From NCBI GenBank assembly GCA_021811105.1, contig JAJZPM010000011.1, positions 1 to 64,000 on the forward strand: 64,000 bases of DNA. The letters are read 5' to 3'. Below, one piece after another: positions 1-10,111 of this stretch (positions are counted from its first letter, which is position 1; each line of letters begins with the position of its first letter). The translations under genes and the position numbers were made by a program. This DNA comes from Nitrospirota bacterium (lineage in GTDB: Bacteria > Nitrospirota > Thermodesulfovibrionia > Thermodesulfovibrionales > UBA6898). Under the pieces are notes generated by a model. That model saw only the letters and a program-made list of their open reading frames with translations. It did no database searches and was not told the DNA's origin.

Positions 1-152
1 TATCTCGTAGTAAGACGGGGTTTTCGGTTCCGGTGAGGGAGTGGATGATCGGGGAGAATGGGGGAAGCGGGGAGAGGGGATTGAGGGGATGGGCAAAGAG
101 GGTGTACAAGAAAATTGTGGACATAAATTAAAGTCATGCGAATAGGAACAAA

Positions 153-1466
153 TTGACCTTCCCCAGTTTGTCATTAATTCTCAATCATCCTGTCTGGCAA
201 GACAGCATCGTCAAGCGCATTGGAAAAAATGCGATGTGGTCGTTGTCCGGTGAAGTTATCGGGCGTGGGTCGTCAGTCCTTGCGGGCTTTATGACAGCTA
301 GAATATTGGAGGTTAATGGATTTGGACAACTCGGAATGATAAGGAGTACTATAGGAACTTTTAGCGTCTTTGCCGGGTTTGGTCTTGGTGCCACGGCAAC
401 ACGGTACGTGGCAAAATACCGAAATAGCGATCCCACAAAGGTCGGTGAAATAATCGGCATGTGCAATACGTTTGCGATGATGCTTGGCGTTATCATGGCC
501 ATCTGCCTTTTTGTCTTTTCTTCTTTCTTGGCGCGGACGGCCCTCGCTGCTCCCGAGTTGAGATCTGCTTTGAAAGTGGGCGCAGCTATGCTTTTGTTTG
601 GCTCCATGACTGGGGCTGGAATCGGCACTATTGCCGGCTTTGAGGGCTTTCGCGGGCTTGCGGCGGCTTCAGCAATGGAAGGGATAACTGTGCTGGTGAC
701 AACTATTCCGTTGGCCTACTTGCTGGGGGTCAATGGGGCGGTATTAGCGCTTGTGCTCAGCCAGGTTGTGAAGTTTATCATGGTGAGGAGGATTGCATCG
801 CTGCGATGCCGTGAATTCGGTATTGTTGTTAAGAATCATTGGTTCAAAAAACATTTGTCAGTTATCTGGAACTATTCTTTCCCTGCATTTTTGTGCGGCT
901 TTATGTATGGCCCTGCAATCTGGGTTCTCAACCAGATCGTTGTTAGGCAACCTGCCGGTTACAAAATGCTTGGCATTATGTCGGCAGCCGATCAGTGGAA
1001 AACCTTGATATTGTTTGTCCCTGCTGCCCTGGGAAATGTAACCCTTCCTGTGCTGGCTAACTTGAGAAGTACGCAGATGTCATCTTATAAAAGAACAGTC
1101 TTATTAAATCTGGTTATGCAGGTGGCAATTGCTGTTTGCGTTGCTCTGCCGGTAGCAATTTTCAGTGGACCGTTCGCCAGTTTGTACGGCAAGTCTTTTG
1201 AGGGATTAAATGTGATCATCACAATTTCGTGCGCAACCGCTATAGCCCATACGGTTGGCAATGCTGCCGGCAATGCATTGATGACAGCGGCGACGATATG
1301 GCCTAATTTCCTTCTCAATATGCTCTGGGCCGTGTGTCTGATTGTCTCAGGTTTCTTCCTAATCAGAATATATGGCGTCATGGGCATTGCGCTTTCGTAT
1401 CTTATCGCATATCTTCTTCATGGCTTTGTAATGACATTTTTTGCGCTTCAGCTACACAAGAGGTAA
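153..1466 (+). CDS. Oligosaccharide flippase (Wzx / polysaccharide biosynthesis protein family)
   Basis: 437-aa multi-TM ORF, MATE/Wzx-like (VIGRGSSVLAGFMTARILEVNGFGQLGMIRSTIG), first gene of a glycosyltransferase run. Confidence 0.85.
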   Translation: MTFPSLSLILNHPVWQDSIVKRIGKNAMWSLSGEVIGRGSSVLAGFMTARILEVNGFGQLGMIRSTIGTFSVFAGFGLGATATRYVAKYRNSDPTKVGEIIGMCNTFAMMLGVIMAICLFVFSSFLARTALAAPELRSALKVGAAMLLFGSMTGAGIGTIAGFEGFRGLAAASAMEGITVLVTTIPLAYLLGVNGAVLALVLSQVVKFIMVRRIASLRCREFGIVVKNHWFKKHLSVIWNYSFPAFLCGFMYGPAIWVLNQIVVRQPAGYKMLGIMSAADQWKTLILFVPAALGNVTLPVLANLRSTQMSSYKRTVLLNLVMQVAIAVCVALPVAIFSGPFASLYGKSFEGLNVIITISCATAIAHTVGNAAGNALMTAATIWPNFLLNMLWAVCLIVSGFFLIRIYGVMGIALSYLIAYLLHGFVMTFFALQLHKR

Positions 1467-1562
1467 CCAAAATGTGGCCGTTCAAATTGTTGTTGAGGTA
1501 TGCCAACGGTGAGTGAATTCGATTATAAGGTGTATATTACTTCTTCGTAAGAGAGGACATTG

Positions 1563-2240
1563 ATGAAAGAGATTGACATCCATTATTTTACTATGATGGC
1601 CAAGCTTGGGTATGTGAATGAGCCTTTTCTTGAAATAGGTTCACAAAAAGTTCAAGAAGCAGAAGTCCCTAACTTATGTGAAGTTTCCAAGACGTTAGGT
1701 TTAAAAAATGTTGTGGGTGTGGATATGGCGTACGGTGAGGGGGTTGATATTACATTTGACTTTTCCATTCCTAACGATCAGTTCAATGCTGCATGGAAAA
1801 ATGATCTGTTCAATACTGTGGCAATTTTTAATGTCTTGGAGCATACTTATGATCCAATCACTGTTTTAAAAAACGCGTTAGTGTGTGTTAAACCGGGTGG
1901 AACGCTTATAGCATTAGCTCCCACTATATGGTCAATTCACGGCTATCCCAAGGACTATGTTAGGCTTCTTCCCGACTGGTTTGAAGAATTTGGTAAAAGA
2001 AATGACCTTACAATTATGGGTGACACATTTCTTTTTTTGTCTGTATTTGGAATGCAGGATGTCAATATGATGAGGAGCAAGTCTGATATTGTGTTTCCCA
2101 GCTATATAAATTCTGGAAAGGAACAGTCTTTATTTCGTTATTGGACATCGAGGTTTATTCATAAACTATTTAATACATACGGACGTAATCATAATTTTAC
2201 GCACTGTTCAATTGGCTGCACGTTTAGCAAGCAAGAGTAG
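1563..2240 (+). CDS. Class I SAM-dependent methyltransferase
   Basis: NVLEHTYDPITVLKNALVCVKPGGTLIALAPT motif; in polysaccharide cluster. Confidence 0.75.
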   Translation: MKEIDIHYFTMMAKLGYVNEPFLEIGSQKVQEAEVPNLCEVSKTLGLKNVVGVDMAYGEGVDITFDFSIPNDQFNAAWKNDLFNTVAIFNVLEHTYDPITVLKNALVCVKPGGTLIALAPTIWSIHGYPKDYVRLLPDWFEEFGKRNDLTIMGDTFLFLSVFGMQDVNMMRSKSDIVFPSYINSGKEQSLFRYWTSRFIHKLFNTYGRNHNFTHCSIGCTFSKQE

Positions 2241-2247
2241 AATAAAT

Positions 2248-3207
2248 ATGCTAGTGAATAAGGCGACATCGCTTTCTATTGTGGTCGTTTCCTTCAACTG
2301 TAAAGAACTGCTCATGGGGACTATTCGTTCCGTTATAGAAGGTGATCTTGACGACTATGAAATAATAGTCGTCGAAAATGGCAATGATGGTGGCGCAGAA
2401 TATGTGTCGAGACTATTTCCGATGGTCAAAGTGGTAATGAATGATAAAAATACTGGATTTGCAGCAGCGAATAATAAAGGGTTCCAACTCTCTACCGGCG
2501 ATTATGTACTCTTGCTCAACCCAGATACTATTGTTTTGCCGAACACGATCAACCCGCTGGTTGAGTTCATGAAAAGGAACAAAAAATGCGGGATTTGTGG
2601 TCCGAAGATATTAAATGCCGCTGGTTTTCACGCAACGAATCCATGCTCTGCATTAAGGCCCTCGAAAATGATTTCTGACCTTTTGTTAAAACGGCTGTTG
2701 CGATTGAGAAAAGAGGCCGCCAAGGCTGAAGAATCTTGCAGGTCTGATTTCGTACATGGATCATGCATGTTAATCAGGCGAGCCGTCTATGATTCATTGG
2801 GTGGACTTGATGAACGTCTCTTTATGTACTGTGAAGAATTTGAATTTTCAAACAGGGCTTCTGCTGCCGGATGGGAAACATGGTACGTAAGCGACGCAGA
2901 GGTCATTCATTTGGGAGAGGGGGCAAGCGACGAAAGTCTTCGATGGGCCATTCCCTTGAGATGGCACAGCGCCCTCGCAGTATATGGCAGATACAGGAGT
3001 ACTGGCTGGGTGCTGACCCTGAGGGTTGCGGCAATACTGAATCTGATAGTGGATTTTGTGAGCACGGTCGTGAGCTCTGTTACTGGCAAATTGAGGGGTA
3101 GCTTCTCAAAGCGAATGGAAGGGTTGGGCAGAGCGTTGTTGACCTTGCTTTTGCCCGTGGCGGTTGGGGCGAAGTTTATTCCTAATCCCCAACAAAACTT
3201 AGATTGA
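2248..3207 (+). CDS. Glycosyltransferase family 2 (rhamnosyltransferase-like)
   Basis: LSIVVVSFNCKELLMGTIRSV...NTGFAAANNKGFQLSTGDYVLLLNPDT; ATG at 2248 preferred to the ORF start at 2212. Confidence 0.88.
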   Translation: MLVNKATSLSIVVVSFNCKELLMGTIRSVIEGDLDDYEIIVVENGNDGGAEYVSRLFPMVKVVMNDKNTGFAAANNKGFQLSTGDYVLLLNPDTIVLPNTINPLVEFMKRNKKCGICGPKILNAAGFHATNPCSALRPSKMISDLLLKRLLRLRKEAAKAEESCRSDFVHGSCMLIRRAVYDSLGGLDERLFMYCEEFEFSNRASAAGWETWYVSDAEVIHLGEGASDESLRWAIPLRWHSALAVYGRYRSTGWVLTLRVAAILNLIVDFVSTVVSSVTGKLRGSFSKRMEGLGRALLTLLLPVAVGAKFIPNPQQNLD

Positions 3208-3836
3208 TGCGAGGAATATTCGGCAGATTACTAGGTGCTGTAAAGAAATACCGGTATAGGGTGTTATTAATCATTTATTTAAAGGCTTTAAGAACAATGC
3301 TTTATAAATGCTATTGGTTAATTTATTGGCTGAGAGTTCAGCATATCGATAGGTCAGTTCTTATCTGGGGATTTCCCATGATAGAAACCCCTTATTCAAA
3401 AATCTCTATAGGGGCTGGTGCCTCTATTGGTCCGAATGTAACCATTGCGGTGGCGGCGGATGGCCACTTGACTGTCGGAGCACATTCAGCCCTCACGAGA
3501 AACATAGTGATAGGATGCAATAGCGCTATCACTATCGGGGATGACGTTTTGGTAGGTGAGTTCGTGACTATAAGAGACATGAGGCATAGGTTCGACAGGG
3601 TTGATATCCCAATTTCGAGGCAGGGTGAAATCTCAGAAGCGATCTTTATAGAAGACGATGTATGGATCGGGAGAGGCAGCATTATCATGGGGGGGGTTAC
3701 AATAGGTCGCGGTGCTATAATCGCCGCTAATAGCGTAGTAAATGACAATGTTGAACCTTATGCAGTCGTAGCTGGTGCACCTGCAAAACTGATTAAATAT
3801 AGGCTTGATAATAGTGCAATTCAAACAAAGTCATAG
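3204..3836 (+). CDS. Left-handed beta-helix (hexapeptide) acyltransferase
   Basis: Hexapeptide repeats (ISIGAGASIGPNVTIA, VWIGRGSIIMGGVTIGRGAIIAANSVVN...VVAGAPAKLI). Confidence 0.88.
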   Translation: MMRGIFGRLLGAVKKYRYRVLLIIYLKALRTMLYKCYWLIYWLRVQHIDRSVLIWGFPMIETPYSKISIGAGASIGPNVTIAVAADGHLTVGAHSALTRNIVIGCNSAITIGDDVLVGEFVTIRDMRHRFDRVDIPISRQGEISEAIFIEDDVWIGRGSIIMGGVTIGRGAIIAANSVVNDNVEPYAVVAGAPAKLIKYRLDNSAIQTKS

Positions 3837-4569
3837 AATTTATCATTCTTATGCATCTACACATACTGGCCAGCAGTATGGTGACCTGCTGCTCTATAAA
3901 AATAGTCTCAAAGTTTTTGATTGGAGACTGAAAGGGCTATTGCCTGAAGACAGGGATGCCCGATGCCTTGATATTGCCTGCGGTGCGGGCATGTTTCTGA
4001 ATTATCTGAAGGAGAGAGGTTATAGAAATATCACAGGTGTGGACATAAGCTCTGAGCAGGTGGCCCTTGCCAAACAGGTCTGCGATAACGTGTCTGAATG
4101 CGATTTCAATAACTTTTTGACTGACGAAAGAAAGTTCGAGCTTATTACCATATTTTCTTTCATAGAACATCTTACCAGGGACGAGGCGATGGAGTTGCTT
4201 GATAATGTTCATCGGGCGTTGGCCCCAGGCGGTCGCGTCATTCTAATAACGCCGAACGCAGACAGCCCTTTTGCGTCGCATATGCGTTATGGAGATGTCA
4301 CCCATGAAGTAATATATAACCAGAGCTCGCTGTCATCTCTTCTGCGAGCCTGTGGTTTCACAAATTGCAGGGCCTTTGAGACTGGCCCCGTCCCTCATGG
4401 CCTAAAAAGCGGCATTAGATGGGCATTGTGGAAAATCATTTCGGGCGGTCTGAAGGCATACCGTCTCATCGAGGGCGGCAGTTCAAATGGGTGGATATTC
4501 ACAACGGAGTTTATTATGGTGGCTGACAAATTTGCCGGTAGCCCTTCAAACATTACAGAAAGATTTTAA
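3805..4569 (+). CDS. Class I SAM-dependent methyltransferase
   Basis: CLDIACGAGMFLNYLKERGYRNITGVDISSEQVALAK; HRALAPGGRVILITPN. Confidence 0.85.
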   Translation: MIIVQFKQSHRIYHSYASTHTGQQYGDLLLYKNSLKVFDWRLKGLLPEDRDARCLDIACGAGMFLNYLKERGYRNITGVDISSEQVALAKQVCDNVSECDFNNFLTDERKFELITIFSFIEHLTRDEAMELLDNVHRALAPGGRVILITPNADSPFASHMRYGDVTHEVIYNQSSLSSLLRACGFTNCRAFETGPVPHGLKSGIRWALWKIISGGLKAYRLIEGGSSNGWIFTTEFIMVADKFAGSPSNITERF

Positions 4570-4583
4570 AGGGAGTAATTAAA

Positions 4584-5480
4584 ATGACAATTATAAAGAC
4601 CTTGCGTTCTATTATTAGTCATCCGTTGAATAGGCATCGACAGATAGAGGCAATCAGGCGATGGTTGCAATGGCAGATAGGAAGTCGGTGCTTGCCTGGC
4701 GATTGTATGTTGAAGTGGGTCAATGAGTCATTACTTATTGTAAAGAAAGGGATGACTGGTGCCACAGGCAACATATATACTGGCTTGCTTGAATTTGAGG
4801 ATATGTCTTTCCTATTGCATATGCTACGCCAAAATGATTTATTTGTAGATGTAGGTGCAAATGTTGGCGTATATACTATTTTGTGCGGCGCAGTTGCTAG
4901 GGCAAAGTGTATTAGCATTGAACCAATCCCAGCTACCTTTGACTATCTTTGGAAGAATATAATTGTTAATGAAATTAATGACTTAACTACTGCTCATAAT
5001 ATCGGCGTAAGTAGTAAAGAACAAGTGCTTACATTCACTGAGGATTTAGGTCCGATGAATCGTGTTATTACCGTTGGGACAACTTATCCTCCAATGAACA
5101 CCGTTGAAGTTAAAGTTAAGTCTCTTGATGAAATCATTGGTGAGTCGCAACCGAGCTTAATCAAGATCGATGTCGAGGGATTGGAGACAGAGGTTATCGC
5201 AGGGGCTCATAACGTGATGTCAAGGGCATCACTGCATGCCGTTATCATGGAACTCAACGGTAGCGGTACTTATTATGGCTACGATGAGACAAAACTTCGA
5301 AACAAGATGAGCGGCTATGGTTTTGCGCCTTTCAGATATTCGCCATTTGACCGTCTATTAATCCCGACCAGTGGCATGAAAAATCAATCAGGTAATACGC
5401 TTTATATTAAGAATCTTGATTACGTCAGAGAGCGATTGATCAAAGCAGGTGCTTTTCGTATAAATGGTCTTTCAATATAA
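4584..5480 (+). CDS. FkbM family methyltransferase
   Basis: DLFVDVGANVGVYTILCGAVA...KSLDEIIGESQPSLIKIDVEGLETEVIAGA. Confidence 0.88.
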   Translation: MTIIKTLRSIISHPLNRHRQIEAIRRWLQWQIGSRCLPGDCMLKWVNESLLIVKKGMTGATGNIYTGLLEFEDMSFLLHMLRQNDLFVDVGANVGVYTILCGAVARAKCISIEPIPATFDYLWKNIIVNEINDLTTAHNIGVSSKEQVLTFTEDLGPMNRVITVGTTYPPMNTVEVKVKSLDEIIGESQPSLIKIDVEGLETEVIAGAHNVMSRASLHAVIMELNGSGTYYGYDETKLRNKMSGYGFAPFRYSPFDRLLIPTSGMKNQSGNTLYIKNLDYVRERLIKAGAFRINGLSI

Positions 5481-5523
5481 GAAAATAATTATTATTTATT
5501 CTTCCCATCCATGAGTAAAAATT

Positions 5524-6600
5524 ATGCAGAATGACTATTATGCGTTGCTTTGCTTAAATAATTTGGGCGATGGAGTGATGATCGCTGCATGCATAACTGC
5601 ATTGGCTGATCACATGCCTCGTAAACAATGGGTATTAGTTGCTAAGCCGTCAGTGTGCGAATTGTATAAGCACGATAAGAGGATCGCAGCATTTATTCCG
5701 TATACTTGCAGTTGGTTCCCTGGGGTATCAGGAGTTAGTGATGGTATGCACGGGTTCTGGAGGACGGTAGGCCGTTTGCGCGCATTTAAATGTGCTGCAG
5801 CACTCAACACGGTAAGTGACACAAGATCGAATCTCTTGGTTCGACTTGCTGGAATTAAGAAACTCATTTCTGCATACGGGCGCCATGGCCACTGGTTATC
5901 AAGTGATGTAGTGGGTTATGAAATAAGGTATCAGCACGAAGTTGAACGACACCTAGAGATGGCTGCACGACTGGTCGGACAGCCTCTCGCCCCTCTCCAT
6001 CTTGATATTCGCATTTCTCTTGAAGACGAACAATCCGCTGATATTTTGATTCATGAAATGGGCGACGATAATTCGTTGATAGCAGCAATTCATCCGGGAG
6101 CAAATGTTGATTTTAAAGAATGGCCGCTTAACCATTTCGCAGCAGTAGGAAGATTCTTGGTTCAGGAAAAGAAATGTAAAGTTCTTGTCTTGGGAGCGCC
6201 AGGGCGTGAAGAAGGGTTAGCGGCGGAGTTGATAGGGAAGATTGGCAGCGGTGCATATAATCTTGCTGGCAAGACTCCTGTCAGGACTCTCTTGGCGTTA
6301 CTGAAAAGATGCGCTTTATACATTGGAAACGATTCAGGTCCTACGCATCTTGCTGCTGCCGCGGCATGTCCGACCGTTGCCATCTTCGGTGCCACAAATC
6401 CCTACCGTTTCGGTCCGTATCTTGCTGAGGATTCTAAACGAATAATCCGCTCGCCGCTCTTCAATTTTGACGCTATTGGCAAAGCACGGGAAAGCGGCAA
6501 GGGCATGCTCGATGCGGTGACGGTCGAAATGGTGACTACTGCCATTGATGAATTGTGGGAAAAAGTTACTGAACGGCATGCATTAAAAGAAGCTAGATAA
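5524..6600 (+). CDS. Glycosyltransferase family 9 (heptosyltransferase-like)
   Basis: AIHPGANVDFKEWPLNHFAAVGRFL...YIGNDSGPTHLAAAAACPTVAIFGATNPYRFGP. Confidence 0.88.
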   Translation: MQNDYYALLCLNNLGDGVMIAACITALADHMPRKQWVLVAKPSVCELYKHDKRIAAFIPYTCSWFPGVSGVSDGMHGFWRTVGRLRAFKCAAALNTVSDTRSNLLVRLAGIKKLISAYGRHGHWLSSDVVGYEIRYQHEVERHLEMAARLVGQPLAPLHLDIRISLEDEQSADILIHEMGDDNSLIAAIHPGANVDFKEWPLNHFAAVGRFLVQEKKCKVLVLGAPGREEGLAAELIGKIGSGAYNLAGKTPVRTLLALLKRCALYIGNDSGPTHLAAAAACPTVAIFGATNPYRFGPYLAEDSKRIIRSPLFNFDAIGKARESGKGMLDAVTVEMVTTAIDELWEKVTERHALKEAR

Positions 6601-6614
6601 AAACAACCACAGCC

Positions 6615-7862
6615 ATGTCCAAGATTGGTAAATATATCAGAAATAATTTCTTTGCACTATTTGTCTCCGCTCTTTGGCTATTCCCAGTCACTTTTTTCGG
6701 TTACTGGACTGCGCCTGTGGGAACGGAATTATTTGCTAATTTGCGATATCCCGTTATTGCGCTGGCATTGCTTGCGCTTATGTTTCGGGGATTTAACGCG
6801 ATAAATTGGCGGTTGTTGCTTTTCTTGCTTGTTGCCTTCGTTGCCTCTTTTCTCAGTGGCGACAACATATATTCGTTGGTGAAGATGGGCGGTCTTGCGG
6901 TCATAGTTGCAGCATTCAGCCCATTAATACGGTCCGACGCGGCGAGGATCATGAGAGACGGTCTATGGCGGAATCTCTGCTGGAGCACTGTCCTGATTAC
7001 ATTGCTATCGATTGTCTGGAAAATTGGCGGACTTCCAGGCCCGGTTTTGTATACGAAGGAAGGGTTCCCGGGCATCACCACCCATGCAATGTTGTTCGGG
7101 CCACTTGCAGGAATTGCGACGCTGTTTCTTTTTTCGAAATCATTATCCCAAAAAAAATACTGGCTCTTAACTGTGGTCATAATTTGTTTTTTTGCGACTT
7201 TTGCATCTTCGTCAAGAGCGGCGATTGGGGGAACGATAATCGGCACTGTTGTTATTCTTTTGATGGCACTCAAGCAAGGAAAATTGGTGACATGGCTTCG
7301 GATATTGTCGCCGGTTGTCTTTGTGTTCATTCTGTATATGATGGTTAACCCTGCAAGGGAAACTACCTATAATCTTTTGGAGATCCAAGACCTGCAAAAG
7401 AAAGGCTTAGTCAACACGAGAGAGGGTCGCTGGGATTTGCGCATTGAGGAGTTCAAAGAAAGCCCGATCATTGGATTGGGCATAGGGATGTCCAGCGTAT
7501 ACAGGGAAGCATTGACTGAGGGGTTCGGTAGCGGGTATACAACTACTGTCGAGCCGGGTTCCGCCTATTTAGTTGTCTTATCTATGACAGGCGCAGCAGG
7601 TGCTCTAAGCCTTCTTTTAGTGATAGGAGTCGAACTGGATGGCTTAAGAAAGAAATGGGGCAAGATCCCCGTTGAAAGAAAATATCAAATCGCAGGGATC
7701 GGCTCATTACTTTTTGTGCACGGTATCGCCGAGGGCTGGATTTACAGTGCGGGAGTAGTTTTATGCCTTTTCTTCTGGCTTTGGTTGGGTATTGTTCGAG
7801 ATAGTTCAGATTCTGTTCTTCTTCAGGAGAACCGGCTGCGAAAATGGAAGGTGACGCTATGA
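6615..7862 (+). CDS. O-antigen ligase/polymerase family membrane protein
   Basis: Multi-TM; NTREGRWDLRIEEFKESPIIGLGIGMSSVY Wzy_C-like segment. Confidence 0.8.
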   Translation: MSKIGKYIRNNFFALFVSALWLFPVTFFGYWTAPVGTELFANLRYPVIALALLALMFRGFNAINWRLLLFLLVAFVASFLSGDNIYSLVKMGGLAVIVAAFSPLIRSDAARIMRDGLWRNLCWSTVLITLLSIVWKIGGLPGPVLYTKEGFPGITTHAMLFGPLAGIATLFLFSKSLSQKKYWLLTVVIICFFATFASSSRAAIGGTIIGTVVILLMALKQGKLVTWLRILSPVVFVFILYMMVNPARETTYNLLEIQDLQKKGLVNTREGRWDLRIEEFKESPIIGLGIGMSSVYREALTEGFGSGYTTTVEPGSAYLVVLSMTGAAGALSLLLVIGVELDGLRKKWGKIPVERKYQIAGIGSLLFVHGIAEGWIYSAGVVLCLFFWLWLGIVRDSSDSVLLQENRLRKWKVTL

Positions 7863-8935
7863 GAAGGGCGATATTGCTGACGTCGATGCCTTCACCTTAC
7901 ATGGTCGAGTTGATAGAGGCCGTCAATGCTACTGGCAGGTGGCAACTCATTCCCCTTTATGAAAACCGTAGCTCACAGGGAAGACGCTGGAGTCATTCTC
8001 ATCTGAATCACGAGCATGTTTTTCTGGATGAAAAAGAATGTAAGGCCGTGGCCCCATATATAAAAGCAGCGGATCTGGTTGTAATAGGGCACCTTTGGGG
8101 TGAGGCATGCAGTGCCGTGCTGAAACAACAGATGAGGTATTCAAAACCATTCGTTTTTTGGGGAGAACGCCCCGGTGCCGTGAGAAGGAGTCTTATTGCG
8201 AATGCAATTAGGCCCTTGCTTATATCTCGTCGTTTCAGTCATGCAAAAGCGGTCTGGGGCATAGGCGAGTGGGCAGTGAAGGAGTACAAAAGGTGCCTTC
8301 CTTCGGTCGAGGTATTTGCGAATATGCCTTACGCATCAAATCTTGAACCATATTTCAATATACCGCGCGATGATGAGCAGTCAGAGGGGCGTCCTGTGCG
8401 ATTTCTTTATAGCGGATCACTTATACATAGGAAGGGCGTTGACTTGCTGATGCCTGCATTCTTGAAACTGGTAAAGGAGGGACATAAGGCAAGACTTACA
8501 TTGATGGGGCACGGAGAACTCGAAAATAGGCTGATATCCATGATCCCGCAGGAATACAAGGGACAGATAAATTTCATAGGCTTCAAAGAGTGGCACGAAC
8601 TGCCGTCAGTTTATGCACAACATGACATCCTTGTGGCTCCTTCGAGATATGATGGCTGGGGTCTAATTGTGGTTGAAGGCCTTGCCTCGGGCATGCCGGT
8701 GATTGCGACGGACATGATGGGCGCGACCATAGATTTTGTCAAGCAAGGCGAAAACGGATGGGTAGCACTCGCTGGTGATGGGGACGCGCTTTATAACATA
8801 TTGAAGGAAGCCGTGAACGCGGTTCTTCCGCGCATGAGAATGAAAGCGAGGGCGTCCGTCGAATGCTGGACTCTCGACAAGGCCGCGGGTCGCTGGTGCG
8901 AATTGGCGGATACGGTTCTTACGAAGGCAATTTGA
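7844..8935 (+). CDS. Glycosyltransferase family 4
   Basis: FLYSGSLIHRKGVDLLMPAFLKL...APSRYDGWGLIVVEGLASGMPVIATDMMGA. Confidence 0.87.
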   Translation: MEGDAMRRAILLTSMPSPYMVELIEAVNATGRWQLIPLYENRSSQGRRWSHSHLNHEHVFLDEKECKAVAPYIKAADLVVIGHLWGEACSAVLKQQMRYSKPFVFWGERPGAVRRSLIANAIRPLLISRRFSHAKAVWGIGEWAVKEYKRCLPSVEVFANMPYASNLEPYFNIPRDDEQSEGRPVRFLYSGSLIHRKGVDLLMPAFLKLVKEGHKARLTLMGHGELENRLISMIPQEYKGQINFIGFKEWHELPSVYAQHDILVAPSRYDGWGLIVVEGLASGMPVIATDMMGATIDFVKQGENGWVALAGDGDALYNILKEAVNAVLPRMRMKARASVECWTLDKAAGRWCELADTVLTKAI

Positions 8936-8938
8936 TCC

Positions 8939-10108
8939 GTGAAAATCCTTCAGGCTATCTCAGGGATATGGGAACATACGGGCGGTCCCGCCGAATCGGT
9001 TCCAAAACTGTGTTCTGCTTTAGCAAGATATGGCAATAACGTTTCTATCTTGACGCTGGATGGTCTTTTATCATCTGCTACGGAGGAATGTAGGGCTGAC
9101 GGCGTTGAAATTTGCACTGTCTCTCATCATCGTCAAGTGAGCTTTGCGGTTTTTAAGGCAAGTTTGGTTTTATCCAAACAGGTTGATTTAGTTCATGGAC
9201 ACGGGTTGTGGCTGCCGACGAACTGGGCTGCGGGGAGAGCGGCACGTAGAAATAACAAGCCGCTTGTGATTAGTCTCAGAGGAAGCTTGAATCCGAAAGC
9301 TCTTAATCATTCCAGATGGAAAAAGCTCGTTGCCGGATTCTTGTTTGACAACAAATACTTGAGAGCGGCTCGCTGTCTTCACGCGACTTCAACGGAAGAG
9401 TATAAGGCAATTCGTTCTTACGGCCTCAAGAATCCGGTGGCAATAATCCCGAATGGTGTTGAAACAAAGTTCTTTGTCAATCTGTCGGTTGAGAATGAGT
9501 TCTTTAAGAGACATTATGTTTCGGAGGACAAAAAAATATTGCTTTATTTATCGCGTATAAGCTGGGAGAAAGGATTGGAGGATCTTGCAGTTGCGTGGGG
9601 GAAAGTTGCTGGAGATTTTACGGACTGGGAGCTTGTCATAGTGGGTCAGGGGAGGCCGGATTACGTTTCAAAAGTTAAAGGTATCTTTCAAAAAGGTCCT
9701 GGCTGGGACAGGGTCAAATGGTTAGGATTGCTGACCGGCGCTGATAAGTTTGCAGCCTACGCTGCAGCAAGTCTGTTCGTCTTGCCCTCGCATACAGAAA
9801 ATTTCAGTTTAGTCACCGCCGAGGCATTAGCAGCTGGTTTGCCGGTGATTACAACTCATGGCACACCTTGGTCCGAGCTGCCGGAGAAAGGTTGCGGCTG
9901 GTGGATCCCCATTGGTGCTGAATCGCTCACAAAGACATTGTGTGCGGCTTTGGCGCTCCCTGAAAATATTCTTAAAGAAATGGGCGTTCGCGGTAAGGCC
10001 TTGATTGGAAGTAAGTATTCGTGGTCCGTGATCGCGGAGGAAATGATAAACGTATACGAATGGGTAATGGGCAACCGTGAAATTCCTTCCTGTGTGCGGC
10101 TGGATTAA
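8939..10108 (+). CDS. Glycosyltransferase family 4
   Basis: GGPAESVPKLCSALARYG...LLYLSRISWEKGLEDLAVAW...LPSHTENFSLVTAEALAAGLPVITT; GTG start. Confidence 0.88.
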   Translation: MKILQAISGIWEHTGGPAESVPKLCSALARYGNNVSILTLDGLLSSATEECRADGVEICTVSHHRQVSFAVFKASLVLSKQVDLVHGHGLWLPTNWAAGRAARRNNKPLVISLRGSLNPKALNHSRWKKLVAGFLFDNKYLRAARCLHATSTEEYKAIRSYGLKNPVAIIPNGVETKFFVNLSVENEFFKRHYVSEDKKILLYLSRISWEKGLEDLAVAWGKVAGDFTDWELVIVGQGRPDYVSKVKGIFQKGPGWDRVKWLGLLTGADKFAAYAAASLFVLPSHTENFSLVTAEALAAGLPVITTHGTPWSELPEKGCGWWIPIGAESLTKTLCAALALPENILKEMGVRGKALIGSKYSWSVIAEEMINVYEWVMGNREIPSCVRLD

Positions 10109-10111
10109 CGC